From NCBI GenBank assembly GCA_020342235.1, contig CP073213.1:1962501-2026500 (forward strand): a stretch of DNA of 64,000 nucleotides. Reading direction: 5' to 3'. Numbering within the stretch: position 1 is the stretch's first letter; each line of letters begins with the position of its first letter. Under the pieces are notes generated by a model, which was not told where the DNA came from, did not search any database, and worked only from the letters and a program-made list of their open reading frames with translations. This stretch comes from Saccharomycopsis phalli (taxonomy: Eukaryota > Ascomycota > Saccharomycetes > Ascoideales > Saccharomycopsidaceae). This document shows positions 47,454-57,818 of the stretch, piece by piece. Made by a program: the position numbers and the translations under genes.

Positions 47454-48854
47454 ATGACATCCATTGCCAATATGAATGGCAGCTATCCGGACGACGTCGG
47501 AGGGGAAGGGGACTTTGGGCCGTACGAGCCCGACATGAACATGTTCAGCTTGGCGCTGAGCCACGATCTGAAGTTGTACGCGCGGCCGTTTGCCGGCAGC
47601 AGCACCACAGTCTCATCATTCAACGAGCATCATGATGGGCTGTATGGACAGGCAAGGGACCATGAAAACCGGCTCCAGGTCGCGGCAGGCAGCCAATTCC
47701 AGATGCCGTTTGAGCTCAGCCTCGAGTCGTCGCTGGAGATGGTCGGCAGCTTGGTCAGCAACGTCGACATGCTCGAGAGTTTGCTAACGCCCGAGTCGCA
47801 CTATGACGTCGAGCCATACAAGACGCCTGCGGGATTCGATCTGGGCAAGCTGGCCGAGTTCTCCAGCCTTGATTCGAGCTTGGTGCCAATCAGTGAAAAC
47901 TCGGAAATCTCCGCCAACGATTTCGGCCGGCTGGCGTCCAGAAAGCAAGACAGCCACGTCGACCCGGCGCACCGGCGGCGGAACAGCTCTGTTTCGTCGT
48001 ACACCGACGCCGGATACCATTTCGGCTCGTCGTCGTCAGCCACATCGTTGTACTCACCGCCAAGCTCGAAGCGGTCGTCTGTGGCGAGCATCAGCCCGAT
48101 CAACAAGCCGCGCAACTCCAAGATGCCGCTTGAGTATGATGTCGAGCAGGCCGACGCTCATACCATCAACCCAAAGGCACTTAGCGAAGAGCAGTTGGAC
48201 GCAAGCAAGCAGTTTGCCAGTCGCCACTCGATTGGCACCACGCTGCTCGAGGAGTTTGCGCAGGCAACAGGCCTCGGCAATCTGGAGAAAATCGACTTCC
48301 GGATGCAGGGCGAGACCATGAACGCGATTGCGCAGTGGTACTACTTTGAGACCGACAACGGGCCAGAGGAGCCCGAGTTCAAGGACCAGGGGCTCTATTC
48401 CGAGCCCATGAGCGAGTTGGAGTCGAAACACTTGATGATCGAGAAGTTGGCGTACCCTACAGGCATCATGGCTGATTCGTCGTCGGACATTTCCAGCGAC
48501 AATGAACGACGCAAGGCAGGCAAGCGGAGAAAGCGCACCAAGTCGGACTCGCACATTTTGTACTCCACTGCGCCGTCGATGCGCAGTGGTAATGTTCGGG
48601 TGGGTTTGAAGCTGCCGGCGTCGTCTGGCAAGATTGACATTACCAACCTCAATCTTATTTCGAGTCCGTCAAACGACTCTGCCAAGCCGTTCCAGTGCTC
48701 CAAGTGCGAGAAGTCGTTCCGCCGGCAGGAGCATCTAAAGAGACATTTCCGCTCGGTGCACAGTAACGAGCGGCCATTTGAGTGTTCCTACTGCGAGAAG
48801 AAGTTTAGCAGAAGCGACAATTTGGCGCAGCATGTAAGGACTCACAAGCGGTAG
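47454..48854 (+). CDS. MSN4: C2H2 stress-response transcription factor, Msn2/Msn4 type
   Basis: The 466-residue protein ends in two C2H2 fingers (from about residue 412): [20 protein letters not shown], then [20 protein letters not shown] and [14 protein letters not shown]. The linker VHSNERPF and the finger-2 helix RSDNLAQH are those of Msn2/Msn4, which bind the stress element AGGGG. The N-terminal region is acidic and Ser-rich (activation), and RRRNSSVSS plus RKRTKSDSH look like PKA-type sites. CTG codons are frequent: ten in 467, none inside the fingers. In Candida there are two relatives, Msn4 and Mnl1, and the choice between them is not certain. A (GGAGAT)20 array starts six bases after the stop. 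Confidence 0.85.
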   Translation: MTSIANMNGSYPDDVGGEGDFGPYEPDMNMFSLALSHDLKLYARPFAGSSTTVSSFNEHHDGLYGQARDHENRLQVAAGSQFQMPFELSLESSLEMVGSLVSNVDMLESLLTPESHYDVEPYKTPAGFDLGKLAEFSSLDSSLVPISENSEISANDFGRLASRKQDSHVDPAHRRRNSSVSSYTDAGYHFGSSSSATSLYSPPSSKRSSVASISPINKPRNSKMPLEYDVEQADAHTINPKALSEEQLDASKQFASRHSIGTTLLEEFAQATGLGNLEKIDFRMQGETMNAIAQWYYFETDNGPEEPEFKDQGLYSEPMSELESKHLMIEKLAYPTGIMADSSSDISSDNERRKAGKRRKRTKSDSHILYSTAPSMRSGNVRVGLKLPASSGKIDITNLNLISSPSNDSAKPFQCSKCEKSFRRQEHLKRHFRSVHSNERPFECSYCEKKFSRSDNLAQHVRTHKR

Positions 48855-48860
48855 TGTATG

Positions 48861-48980
48861 GGAGATGGAGATGGAGATGGAGATGGAGATGGAGATGGAG
48901 ATGGAGATGGAGATGGAGATGGAGATGGAGATGGAGATGGAGATGGAGATGGAGATGGAGATGGAGATGGAGATGGAGAT
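48861..48980. repeat. (GGAGAT)20 hexamer array in the MSN4-like 3' flank
   Basis: Exactly 20 perfect GGAGAT units in 120 bases begin just after the TAG stop. The array is in frame with the gene and would encode Gly-Asp on read-through, but the family normally ends right after the fingers. Confidence 0.95.
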
Positions 48981-49160
48981 GGGAGATATTGTGAGATTTT
49001 GGGGGATGCTGTGAGTTATTGTGAGTTATTGTGAGTTATTGTGAGTTATTGTGAGTTATTGTGAGTTATTGGGAGTTGTTAGTGAGTTGATGGGAGATGT
49101 TGGGAGTTGTTGTGAGATGTTGTGAGATGTTGTGAGTTACTGGGAGTTGTTAGTGAGTTA
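48981..49160. repeat. 10-bp repeat (GTGAGTTATT)n
   Basis: Six perfect GTGAGTTATT copies lie at 49011-49070, with degenerate relatives (GGGAGTTGTT, GTGAGATGTT) on both sides to about 49160. The array abuts the hexamer array. Confidence 0.9.
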
Positions 49161-49835
49161 TCCTGATGAGTTAGACAAGTCATCCTTCTGAACTATCCAT
49201 GAAATCATTGCTTCGTGAGTCATCTTGATATTCTCCCGACAAGTCATCTACATTAAAACGTCGCCTGGTAGCATTCTCGCTCGCCTTGCAACGTTCAGTG
49301 GTGGGTGTTCTACAGAGTCATTTTCAGTTGTTGCGTATATTATAGCAAATCACTCTGTGGTTTGGCAATCTGGTTAGTCAACCATGTCATATTTTTCTTT
49401 TGTTAATTCTCCTGGGTTTGCTTACACCCAGTACTATGGATGGGTATACACGCAGTTCACGCGTGTTTTTTGCTGTTTGGTTTTTTCTTGTGTTGTGGCC
49501 TAGTTCGTTTGTATTCTAGAGCAAATACAGCGTCATTCAATATCGTAGATTGGCATCGCTGCCTAAGGTAGGATTTAAGGACTCCAGCATAAAGGCGGGG
49601 ACCTCGTTGTATGGAATGGATGCTAGTCAATTGGCTCGGGGTGAAATTTCGTCAGACGCAATGTTCCACCAATATATCCGCGTGTCCAAGCTATGACCGC
49701 GAAATATTGCCGTAAATGTCCTCAATTGGTGTCATGGATGCCAACTGATGTCATTGATGTCAATGTCCTCTCGCGGTCTCGTGACTTGGGAAAATTGGAC
49801 CCACAAACCTTGCCTGCAACATCACCACGTTAATT
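49161..49835. other. intergenic region before the small membrane protein
   Basis: About 675 bases of mixed composition. I see no gene, tRNA, repeat or convincing regulatory motif. A frame at 49748-50023 overlaps the next gene in another phase and is not called. Confidence 0.35.
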
Positions 49836-50180
49836 ATGTCGAGCCTGACATTACCTGCACCTGTTCCGTTTCGGATGAAACCCAAAAAGAAATTCATCAC
49901 CCTCAAGGGCCGCAAGGTGCTATTCTACATATTGGCTCTTTTGACCCTCGGGTATATTGTGTTTTCCACCAGAGACAACAAGCCGGTGGAGGACGCGACA
50001 TACCAGCTCTCGGCGCCGAATGAGTTTTTGGGGCTCAAGAATACGGAGCACCGAGGAAAGGAGTCGTACAACATCAAGGAGGAGAGCGAGTCTGTTGAGC
50101 AGGAGGATGAGACCAAGCCCAAGAAGGTGAAGTTGGAGGATCATGTATATAACGGGCCTAGTCACGGAAGACCGGCCTGA
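49836..50180 (+). CDS. small single-span membrane protein, unrecognised
   Basis: The 114-residue product has a short basic start (FRMKPKKKFITLKGRK), one clear membrane span (VLFYILALLTLGYIVFST, about residues 28-45), then an acidic and basic hydrophilic tail (EESESVEQEDETKPKKVKLE) ending in NGPSHGRPA. The positive charges before the span predict type II topology, tail outside or in the lumen. I cannot name a family. The gene stands alone between two repeat regions, so the call rests on the membrane span, the charge pattern and the good codon use. A second ATG at 49875 is possible. Confidence 0.6.
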   Translation: MSSLTLPAPVPFRMKPKKKFITLKGRKVLFYILALLTLGYIVFSTRDNKPVEDATYQLSAPNEFLGLKNTEHRGKESYNIKEESESVEQEDETKPKKVKLEDHVYNGPSHGRPA

Positions 50181-50702
50181 CGATGAGATGGGAGGAGGTG
50201 GAGAGGGGTGGAGAGGGGTGGAAAGAGATGGTGGAATGCCAGACCTATATAACTTAATATAATATTGGACACGCGTAGCTCACATGTACCATGAGCCATT
50301 AGACTTTATGTCTATGCCATAAACCGTGTCAAACAACTTAGATCTTATACAGTGATACATTGCATAGGACAATTTAAATATACATGTAAATCGCACCAGG
50401 CTTTATGTCTATACCATAAACCACATCAGACAACTTAGATCTTCTACAATGATACATTGCATCAGACCTCACATCTTCTACAATACATTGCATCAGCATC
50501 AGACCTTACATCTTATACATATACATCGCATCAGACAAATCACATTATATATATATAAATCGCATTAGACAATTCACATCTTGTACATATAAATCCCATC
50601 AGACCTCACATCTTATGGTAATCCCATCAGGCCTCACATCTTATGATAATCCCATCAGGCCTCACATCTTATGATAATCCCATCAGGCCTCAGATCCACA
50701 CC
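50181..50702. repeat. degenerate minisatellite with ATCAGACCTCACATCTTATG units
   Basis: From about 50290 to 50700 the DNA is made of related units (CATCAGACAACTTAGATCTT, then 28-bp units ending CACATCTTATGATA, nearly identical at 50585-50695). It is the shared 3' flank of the small membrane gene and CCS1. Confidence 0.8.
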
Positions 50703-51410
50703 TCACATCTTGATACCATGATAAATCGCATCAGACCGCTCCTGCCAAATCGTCTTGCCCGTACAACTGCACACCTGCTTATCATTTTCCCACGCACCAG
50801 CACTTCGCGCAATCACACCACACAATGAATCGCTGGTGACCCGGTCTTCGCACGGACTGACAACCAAGCTCCGGCCAATCAACTCGCCAATCGACAATGG
50901 CACCTTGACAAACGACTGTCCGTAGTACAAGTTGTTGCCCTGACGCAGCTTCTCGTGGACCACAATCGGGTCCAACTTGCGGTACAATTTCCCTGTGGAC
51001 AAGGCTCCACGGGAGATGTTCCCCGAGGCACGGATGCTCGGATAGTACGTGCCCTTTTCCAAGCCGTTCAAGGTAATGTCAATGAGAATATTGCGGCTAT
51101 TGAGTCCGACCATGCGGGCCAAGCCCTTGACGGGACTCAATTGGTCCTTGGAGTCAAACGACTCTAGAATGGCGACCGACGCGGAGTCCGGCTGCCCACT
51201 GCCTCTGATGATGGCGTCCTTGCCGATATCCTGGATGGACTTGACGATGGCGGATGGTGCCATTGAGCCGGTGATCTTGACCAACTGCAGCTTCAAGTCG
51301 ATGTCGTAGCGGTCAATGCCCTTGACCTGGTCCAAAGTCTTTGCGACGGAGTCGACGCACGCGCCACACTCGAGCGGAACAGCATACACAGCGTCGTACA
51401 CCTCTGACAT
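50703..51410 (-). CDS. CCS1: copper chaperone for superoxide dismutase Ccs1
   Basis: The 235-residue protein has three parts typical of Ccs1: an Atx1-like domain with the copper pair C15/C18 (PLECGACVDSV), a SOD1-like middle (residues about 80-210, ITLNGLEKGTYYPSIRASGN, SLCGVIARSAGAWEND) and the C-terminal C214-S-C216 motif that delivers copper and forms the disulfide in Sod1. The frame extends to 51449, but MSEVYDAVYAVPLECGAC at 51410 matches the family start. It works in cytosol and mitochondrial intermembrane space. The gene is divergent from FOX2, with 192 bases between. Confidence 0.93.
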   Translation of the reverse strand: MSEVYDAVYAVPLECGACVDSVAKTLDQVKGIDRYDIDLKLQLVKITGSMAPSAIVKSIQDIGKDAIIRGSGQPDSASVAILESFDSKDQLSPVKGLARMVGLNSRNILIDITLNGLEKGTYYPSIRASGNISRGALSTGKLYRKLDPIVVHEKLRQGNNLYYGQSFVKVPLSIGELIGRSLVVSPCEDRVTSDSLCGVIARSAGAWENDKQVCSCTGKTIWQERSDAIYHGIKM

Positions 51411-51602
51411 GTTGCGAAATGGCGGTTGGATGCGAAACCTGATACCCACGCGTTACCCTCCCGGCCTCAGGATGTAGTTTCCTAAATGTGAGAAAAACGA
51501 CATGACAGCCGATCACATGCAGCAACTCGGCTTGGGTCTCCACACTGCTTAAATAGCGGAGCAATTCCCGATTTTCTGCATACAATTTCTACACACACAC
51601 CC

Positions 51603-54296
51603 ATGAGTGCAAAACAACTAAGATTCGATAACAAGGTGGTCATTGTCACCGGCGGCGGCGGCGGATTGGGCAGAAGCTATGCCTTGGACTACGCCCGCCG
51701 TGGCGCCAAGGTCGTGGTCAACGATCTCAATGGCGCCGATGCCGTGGTGGCGGAGATCAAATCCGCCGGCGGCATTGCGGTTGCAGACCGCCACAACGTC
51801 TTGGACGGCGACAAGATCGTCCAGACCGCCATTGACAGTTTCGGGGCGGTTCATGTTGTCATCAACAACGCGGGGATCTTGCGGGACACCGCGTTCAAGA
51901 ACATGGACGATGCCAAGTTCCATTTGGTGGTGGATGTGCACGTCAAGGGAGCGTACAAGGTCACCAAGGCGGCGTGGCCGTACTTCAAGAAGCAAAAGTA
52001 CGGCCGGATTCTCAACACGTCGTCGCCTGCGGGACTCTATGGGAATTTTGGCCAGGCCAACTACTCGGCCGCCAAGTCGGCGCTCATTGGGTTCTCGGAG
52101 ACATTGGCCAAGGAGGGGTTCAAGTACAACATTCTCTCCAACGCAATTGCCCCGACGGCCCGCTCCAAGATGACCGAGGGGCTCTTGCCGCCAAGCGTCT
52201 TGGAGAAGGTGTCCCCCGAGTACATCACGCCGTTGGTGGTCTACTTGACCCACGACTCGTTGAAGGACACCGGCAAGTTCTTTGAGTTGGCCGGCGGCTA
52301 CTATACCGAAAGCAGATGGGAGCGCTCCGCCGGCGAGCTTTTCTACCCTGACGACACTCTCACTGCCGAAGCGATCTTGAACAAGATCGACTCGATCCGC
52401 GACTTTTCCGGCGACAAGCCCTTCAAGCCGCTCGAGCACCCGATCCAGCCGGCAGACTACATGCACTTGAACCGCGAGGCCAAGAAGTTGCCGACGCCAA
52501 ACCCTCAAGGATCGGCAAAAGTCTCGTTGAAGGATCAAGTCGTGTTGATCACCGGCGCGGGAGCCGGATTGGGCCGGGCACACGCCCATTGGTTGGCCAA
52601 GTACGGCGCCAAGGTGGTGGTCAATGATATTTCGAACGCGACCGACGTCGTCAACGAGATCAAGGCGCGTGGCGGCGATGCGCACGTGGACCATCACAAC
52701 GCGGCGACGGACGCCGACGCGATTGTGCAAAACGTGCTTGGCAAGTACGGGCGGATCGACGCGGTGATCAACAACGCCGGGATCTTGCGGGACAAGTCGT
52801 TCCAGAACATGACCGAGAAGCAGTGGGACGACGTGTTTGCGGTGCACTTGTACGGCACATACAAGTTGTGCAAGGCCGTCTGGCCGATATTCGCCAAGCA
52901 GGGCGGCGGGCGCATCGTCAACATCACCTCGACGTCGGGCATCTACGGCTCGTTTGGCCAGGCAAACTACTCCGCCGCCAAGATGGCCATCTTGGGCTTG
53001 TCGCGCACCTTGGCCATCGAGGGCAAGAAGAACAACATCGTCGTCAACGTCATTGCTCCACACGCGGAAACCGCCATGACCAAGACCGTGTTCAAGCAGG
53101 AACACTACAACTTGTTCCCACCGGAGTTGGTCTCGCCGATCTTGGTGCTCTTGTCCTCAAAACAGGCCCCAGGTGAGGGCCACTTGTACGAGATTGGCGG
53201 AGGCTGGGTCGGGGCTACAAGATACCAGACTGCGGCCGGAGTCGCAGCGCAACCGGGCGAGAAAGTCGACGCGGAGTTTATTGCCGCAAACTGGAAGGGC
53301 ATCACCGACTTTTCGCACGACACTGTGAGCAACGGCTCGATTGGTGAGACTGTGCAGCACATTTTGTCGAAACTTTCCGGGGACGAAGAAGAAGAAGACG
53401 ATGATGATGATGACGATGATGATGCGCCAAGCGACGTGCTCGACTCCAAGGGAAACCCTACGTTCACATACACTGCGCGCGACGTCATCTTGTACAATCT
53501 CGGGGTCGGGTCCAAGGCGACGGAGTTGCAGTTCACATATGAGAACGACAAGCACTTCCAGGTGATCCCGACGTTTGGCACCGTGATCTCGCAGAACATC
53601 AAGAAGAACGTCTTGTTTGAGGACGCGGCCAAGATCTTGAAGAACTTCAGTCCCGTCATGTTGTTGCACGGCGAACAGTACTTGCGAGTCGAGCAATGGC
53701 CAATCCCAACCGAGGCCGTGGTCGCCACAGAAAGCTTTCCTGTTGCCGTCGTCAACAAGGGCAAGTCGGCGGTGTTGACGTACGGCTCCAAGACCTACGA
53801 CACCAAGTCAGGCAAGCCGGTGTTCTACAACGAAATGACCACCTTCAACCGGGGCGCGTCGTCCAAGGAGGGGAACAAGGTGTTTACTGCGCGGGCTCCG
53901 TTTGCCACCAAGAGCTTTGCCGTGCCAAACTCGCCGCCTGATTTCGTCACGGTTGTCAGCACCAGCGTCGACCAGGCCGCAGTGTACCGGTTGAGTGGTG
54001 ACTACAACCCATTGCACATTGATCCAAAGTTTGCAGGCAGCGCAGGGTTCCCAAGACCAATCTTGCATGGGTTGGGGTACCTTGGCGTGAGTGTCAAGGC
54101 CTTGTTGGAGCATTACGGGCCAATCAAGGAAGTCAAGGCGAGATTCAGTGGCAGCGTGTACCCAGGTGACACCTTGCGGATCTCCACTTGGAAGCAGGGC
54201 AACGTGATCTTGTTTGAGGTGTTTAACGTCTCCACCAACAACAAGGTGATTAGCAACGCCGCCATCAGTTTGTTTGGCGACTCCTCGAAGTTGTAA
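51603..54296 (+). CDS. FOX2: peroxisomal multifunctional beta-oxidation enzyme Fox2
   Basis: The 897-residue protein has two SDR dehydrogenase domains and one hydratase. The first SDR (about residues 5-280) has TGGGGGLGRSYA and YSAAKSALIGF; the second (about 305-570) has TGAGAGLGRAHA and YSAAKMAILGL. The MaoC-type hydratase-2 (about 620-890) has the hot-dog motif YRLSGDYNPLHIDP and HGLGYLG. It ends in SKL, a perfect PTS1 for peroxisomes. It performs hydration of trans-2-enoyl-CoA and oxidation of the (3R)-hydroxyacyl-CoA. The acidic linker (GDEEEEDDDDDDDDDAPSD) between SDR2 and hydratase is unusually long. In my scan none of the 898 codons is CTG. The 495-codon antisense frame is a shadow. 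Confidence 0.97.
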   Translation: MSAKQLRFDNKVVIVTGGGGGLGRSYALDYARRGAKVVVNDLNGADAVVAEIKSAGGIAVADRHNVLDGDKIVQTAIDSFGAVHVVINNAGILRDTAFKNMDDAKFHLVVDVHVKGAYKVTKAAWPYFKKQKYGRILNTSSPAGLYGNFGQANYSAAKSALIGFSETLAKEGFKYNILSNAIAPTARSKMTEGLLPPSVLEKVSPEYITPLVVYLTHDSLKDTGKFFELAGGYYTESRWERSAGELFYPDDTLTAEAILNKIDSIRDFSGDKPFKPLEHPIQPADYMHLNREAKKLPTPNPQGSAKVSLKDQVVLITGAGAGLGRAHAHWLAKYGAKVVVNDISNATDVVNEIKARGGDAHVDHHNAATDADAIVQNVLGKYGRIDAVINNAGILRDKSFQNMTEKQWDDVFAVHLYGTYKLCKAVWPIFAKQGGGRIVNITSTSGIYGSFGQANYSAAKMAILGLSRTLAIEGKKNNIVVNVIAPHAETAMTKTVFKQEHYNLFPPELVSPILVLLSSKQAPGEGHLYEIGGGWVGATRYQTAAGVAAQPGEKVDAEFIAANWKGITDFSHDTVSNGSIGETVQHILSKLSGDEEEEDDDDDDDDDAPSDVLDSKGNPTFTYTARDVILYNLGVGSKATELQFTYENDKHFQVIPTFGTVISQNIKKNVLFEDAAKILKNFSPVMLLHGEQYLRVEQWPIPTEAVVATESFPVAVVNKGKSAVLTYGSKTYDTKSGKPVFYNEMTTFNRGASSKEGNKVFTARAPFATKSFAVPNSPPDFVTVVSTSVDQAAVYRLSGDYNPLHIDPKFAGSAGFPRPILHGLGYLGVSVKALLEHYGPIKEVKARFSGSVYPGDTLRISTWKQGNVILFEVFNVSTNNKVISNAAISLFGDSSKL

Positions 54297-55036
54297 CGTG
54301 TTTGAATTTACAGTATTTAAAATGTGTAGTTGGCCATGTAGTTTGTCAGACCATGTTACTTGTAATTGCTATCATACCATGTTACTTGTAATTACTATCA
54401 TACCATGATATCTTGTAATTGCTATCATACCATGTTACTCGTAATTGCTCTCATACCATGATATCTTGAAAATGCTACTATCATACCATGTTACTTGTAG
54501 TTTGTTGGTATCAGACCATGGTTCCTTGGAGTTTGTTGATCAGACCATGCTACTTTGTAGTTTGTTGATCAGACCATGCTACTTTGTAGTTTGTTGATCA
54601 GACCATGCTACTTTGTAGTTTGTTGATCAGACCATGCTACTTTATAGTTTGTTGGTCAGACCATGCTACGTTGTAGATTGTTACAATCAGACCATGTCAC
54701 TATGTAATTTGCTACATTCAGACCATGGTGCCTCAGAGTTGCCTCTTTACTCAAGTGAGTACTTTGGCGTATATAAAGTGGGGAATGCATTGGCCCGTAG
54801 AGTCTGTATCCCAATGTACACTCACAAATATTTTCACACATTGTCTTCACTGGTCAGCAATTGAAACTCGCATCCTCAGTTGATTCCATTGTCCCGTGGC
54901 AATGGTGCATAAAGACCGGCACGAGGGTTTTTTTTTAACCGGCACGGTTTTTCTTGGCCAGCACGGATTTCACTCGTACCAGGGCATGTAACCAGCATCC
55001 GCATGACAGTATAGTAAACTGCGCGAGCGCAGGTAT
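54297..55036. repeat. FOX2 3' flank and RAD57 upstream region with a 29-bp minisatellite
   Basis: From about 54340 to 54730 run units of 27-29 bp around CAGACCATG and TACTTTGTAGTTTGTTGAT; five copies near 54530-54660 are nearly identical and earlier ones (TACCATGTTACTTGTAATTG) are drifted. A TATATAAAG box lies near 54770. No gene was seen between the repeat and RAD57. Confidence 0.8.
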
Positions 55037-56215
55037 ATGGATCTCTATAACCAGTTTCCCGATTCCGAACTCGAAAACACAAAATTGTTGCCGGTACTTC
55101 AGCGATTTGGAATCACGACAAATGACTTGGTGACAAAGAGCCCAGCTGCGCTTGTGGACTTGTGTAGTATAAATGGCCAGGAAAAGTTTCAAGTGCGAGA
55201 GATTGAGCAATTGGCCGCAGGTGTGCGCCAGGAATTGGACAAGAAGGTCTGTATTGAGAAATATAGCGATATACAGAAACCCACAGCCACTCGGTTCACC
55301 AGTGGCAGCAAGAAGCTCGACTGGCTACTAGGAGGCGGAATACCCGTAGGAAATGTCGTGGAGATAAGCGGCGAGAGTTCCAGCGGGAAGACCCAGCTTC
55401 TAATGCAAGTATCCTTGTTTTGCCAGTTGCCAACTAGCAGGGGCGGCTTGAGAGTCGAAAACGACGTGAAAGTGGCGTTCATCACCACCGAAACTGGCTT
55501 GGCTGTGAAGCGATTGAGCCAGATGTTGGAGACAAACTTTGCTCGGTTGGATGCAGACGCGGTCCCCAGCCTCGATAACATATATACCATGTTTCTCAGC
55601 AACTGGGACATGCACGAATTTTTATTCTACCACCAGTTGCCCAAGTTGGTGCGCGATGAGCGCATTCTGGTGGTCATCATTGACAGCATTTCGCATCACA
55701 TCCGCTCGAATCTCCGCAACGAGGCCAACTCTTACTTGGTGAATAAGGAGATGAACGTGCAGCTCGCACGGTTGCTTGATCTCTTCAAGACGTTGCTGGA
55801 GCAGTATAATGTGACGTTTGTCGTCAGCAACCAAATCTCCTCGCGAATACGCTGTGACGCAAAGGAGACGCTAGACTACGATTATCAGCTTGGGTGGGTC
55901 TCGGGCTGGGACAATTTTGTAGTGAATGACAGCCAGGATGTTCGTGGGATGAATGGCGATACTTTTATCCCGTCAAACAAGTTTGTGCCGTGCTTGAATC
56001 TATATTGGGCCAACAAAGTTGCAGTGAGAATTGTGCTTTCATACAGCATGAACCACAGCGAGATTGCGTTGAAGAGACGAGAGGTGAGCAGGCGACTGCG
56101 GGTTGGCCGTAAGAGGGAGGAAAACAAGCGGTATTTTTTGAGGGTGGTTTATAATAATGTGAGTTTTTCGAGTGGGTTTCTTGAGATGCGAATTACTAAG
56201 CGAGGGTATCATTGA
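55037..56215 (+). CDS. RAD57: Rad51 paralog Rad57 (recombinational repair)
   Basis: The 392-residue protein starts MDLYNQFPDSEL (yeast MDLYDELPQSQL) and has a RecA core: Walker A GESSSGKT (112-119), Walker B VVIIDSISHHIRSNL (about 213-227) and the Rad57 marker DYDYQLGWVSGWDN. With Rad55 it stabilises Rad51 filaments on single-stranded DNA. The frame codes one CTG (in DERI[CTG]VVIID); the same site in Rad51 is serine or alanine, compatible with CUG as serine. No intron is needed. Confidence 0.9.
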   Translation: MDLYNQFPDSELENTKLLPVLQRFGITTNDLVTKSPAALVDLCSINGQEKFQVREIEQLAAGVRQELDKKVCIEKYSDIQKPTATRFTSGSKKLDWLLGGGIPVGNVVEISGESSSGKTQLLMQVSLFCQLPTSRGGLRVENDVKVAFITTETGLAVKRLSQMLETNFARLDADAVPSLDNIYTMFLSNWDMHEFLFYHQLPKLVRDERILVVIIDSISHHIRSNLRNEANSYLVNKEMNVQLARLLDLFKTLLEQYNVTFVVSNQISSRIRCDAKETLDYDYQLGWVSGWDNFVVNDSQDVRGMNGDTFIPSNKFVPCLNLYWANKVAVRIVLSYSMNHSEIALKRREVSRRLRVGRKREENKRYFLRVVYNNVSFSSGFLEMRITKRGYH

Positions 56216-56774
56216 TGTGGGATATGGGAGATAGTCAGGAGAGCTAAGAGCACTGGGAGCATTAGGACATGACTAGAAACATGACCATGAGGCAACGAAA
56301 CACAACTAGAAACATGGCTAGGGGGCATAAATAGAAGGCATAAATAGGAGACATAATTAGAAGGCATAAATAGGAGACATAATTAGAAGGCATTAATAGG
56401 AGACATAATTAGAAGGCATAAATAGAAACACAACTAGAAACACAACTAGAAACACAACTAGAAACACAACTAGAAACACAACTAGAAACACAACTAGAGC
56501 ATAAACTGGAAACACAACTAGACCATAGAAAATATATAAACCTTTTGGTATATATAATGTATATCTATTCAGTTTGTACTGCAAATGGAGAACCAACCAG
56601 CACCAATTAACCAAAACATCTCCAGTCTGGCCAAAACATGAATCTTCCACGCAGCCCAGTGGACATTGCTAGCATTGTATAGTACAGCATGTATTCATAA
56701 GTCAACGCTACAAACACATAAAAACAAAAACAAGGAAAAGAACCGAAATAGCAGAGTAAAGTATGCAATGCACA
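56216..56774. repeat. RAD57/MIG1 3' region with 12-bp and 26-bp repeats
   Basis: Three copies of a 26-bp unit (GGCATAAATAGGAGACATAA...) at about 56335-56420 pass into six copies of the 12-bp unit GAAACACAACTA at 56424-56500. The remaining 270 bases are AT-rich 3' sequence without recognisable genes. Confidence 0.85.
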
Positions 56775-57818
56775 CTAGCGGAACATTTCGCTAATGTGAG
56801 GAAGTCTAGAGTCGTTATTATTGGGCTTGCTGGTGGACTTGTCGTCCAAGCTGGCAATTAGCATCCTTATAGGCGGTAGTGTCACGCCCAGGTGGGCATT
56901 TTTGTTCCCCAACGACTCTGGTGAGATGCCCGGCGACTGAAGCGGCGTGGTCATCGGAGGTGTCGATGCTTTTGCTTTTGGGGCACCAAAGCTGAGAGGC
57001 TCTTCTGCATGGCCGTTGATCGTCGACGTGCTGCTTGTGGTTGTTGTGAGCGGAGTCATTTTCAACGGAGGCAAGTTGTGGCTGCCCGAGTTCAAGGAGT
57101 AGAGAGACGTGGTGCTGGACGAATTGGAAGGTCCGCCCTGCGAGAAAAGGTTGGAGTACGAGTTGTTGGGCGAGTTGTTCAACGAGTGGGTCCGTGTGGA
57201 CGATCCAGACAGCAAAAAGTGGAGCGACGATCCCTGCCGGTGGTTGTGGTGGTTCAAGTGGATTGCCGACTTGGAGGAGTGGAAGCCGGGTGCCTCTGGC
57301 ACTGAGTGGGATCCTGGTGACGTGAAGTACATCAGATTCTCGGAGCTCATCGCCGAGGGCGATGTGGGAAGCAGACGGATCAGATGCTCGTGGATCTGCA
57401 GAAGCTGAGACTGCAGCTGACTCTGGCCCATGGAAGGAGGCAACGAGATCATGTACGGGTATATAGGCTTCCCCTGGAAGTCGACGCCGATCGGCTGCTG
57501 GCCCTGCTGGATGTTCATCTGGTTGTTCTGCTGGTAGCCGTTTGGCTCAACCTGGACCACCGACACGCTCTGGTTCTTGGACTTGCGCCGGGTGTTATTG
57601 TTGGAGTGTATTCTCAAGTGTCGGGTGAGCTCGTCGGACCGCGAGAACCGCTTCTTGCACCCAGGGAACGTGCAAGGGTGCGGCTTTTCTCCGGTGTGGG
57701 TCCGGATATGCCTGGTTTGGTGCTCGAGTCGGTGGAAGCCCTTCAGGCAAATGGGACACTTGTAAGGTCTATCTCCCTCCAAGGCCTTTCCCTTTGGCTG
57801 TTTGGATAGATTGTTCAT
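56775..57818 (-). CDS. MIG1: C2H2 glucose repressor Mig1
   Basis: The true ATG is at 57818 (the codon at 57848 is TTG), giving 347 residues. Two adjacent C2H2 fingers near the N-terminus ([58 protein letters not shown]) are those of Mig1, which binds GC boxes next to AT stretches and recruits Tup1-Cyc8. A basic patch (RRKSKNQ) follows. The rest is Ser/Asn/Pro-rich with [13 protein letters not shown] and the terminal LPHISEMFR, resembling the leucine-proline effector motifs of Mig1. Snf1 sites cannot be placed safely. It is divergent from MPS2. Confidence 0.88.
   Translation of the reverse strand: MNNLSKQPKGKALEGDRPYKCPICLKGFHRLEHQTRHIRTHTGEKPHPCTFPGCKKRFSRSDELTRHLRIHSNNNTRRKSKNQSVSVVQVEPNGYQQNNQMNIQQGQQPIGVDFQGKPIYPYMISLPPSMGQSQLQSQLLQIHEHLIRLLPTSPSAMSSENLMYFTSPGSHSVPEAPGFHSSKSAIHLNHHNHRQGSSLHFLLSGSSTRTHSLNNSPNNSYSNLFSQGGPSNSSSTTSLYSLNSGSHNLPPLKMTPLTTTTSSTSTINGHAEEPLSFGAPKAKASTPPMTTPLQSPGISPESLGNKNAHLGVTLPPIRMLIASLDDKSTSKPNNNDSRLPHISEMFR

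Noticed and set aside
51618-53105. 495-codon open frame antisense to FOX2
   Set aside because: It mirrors the biased codon use of FOX2, has no family motif and lies wholly inside a certain gene.
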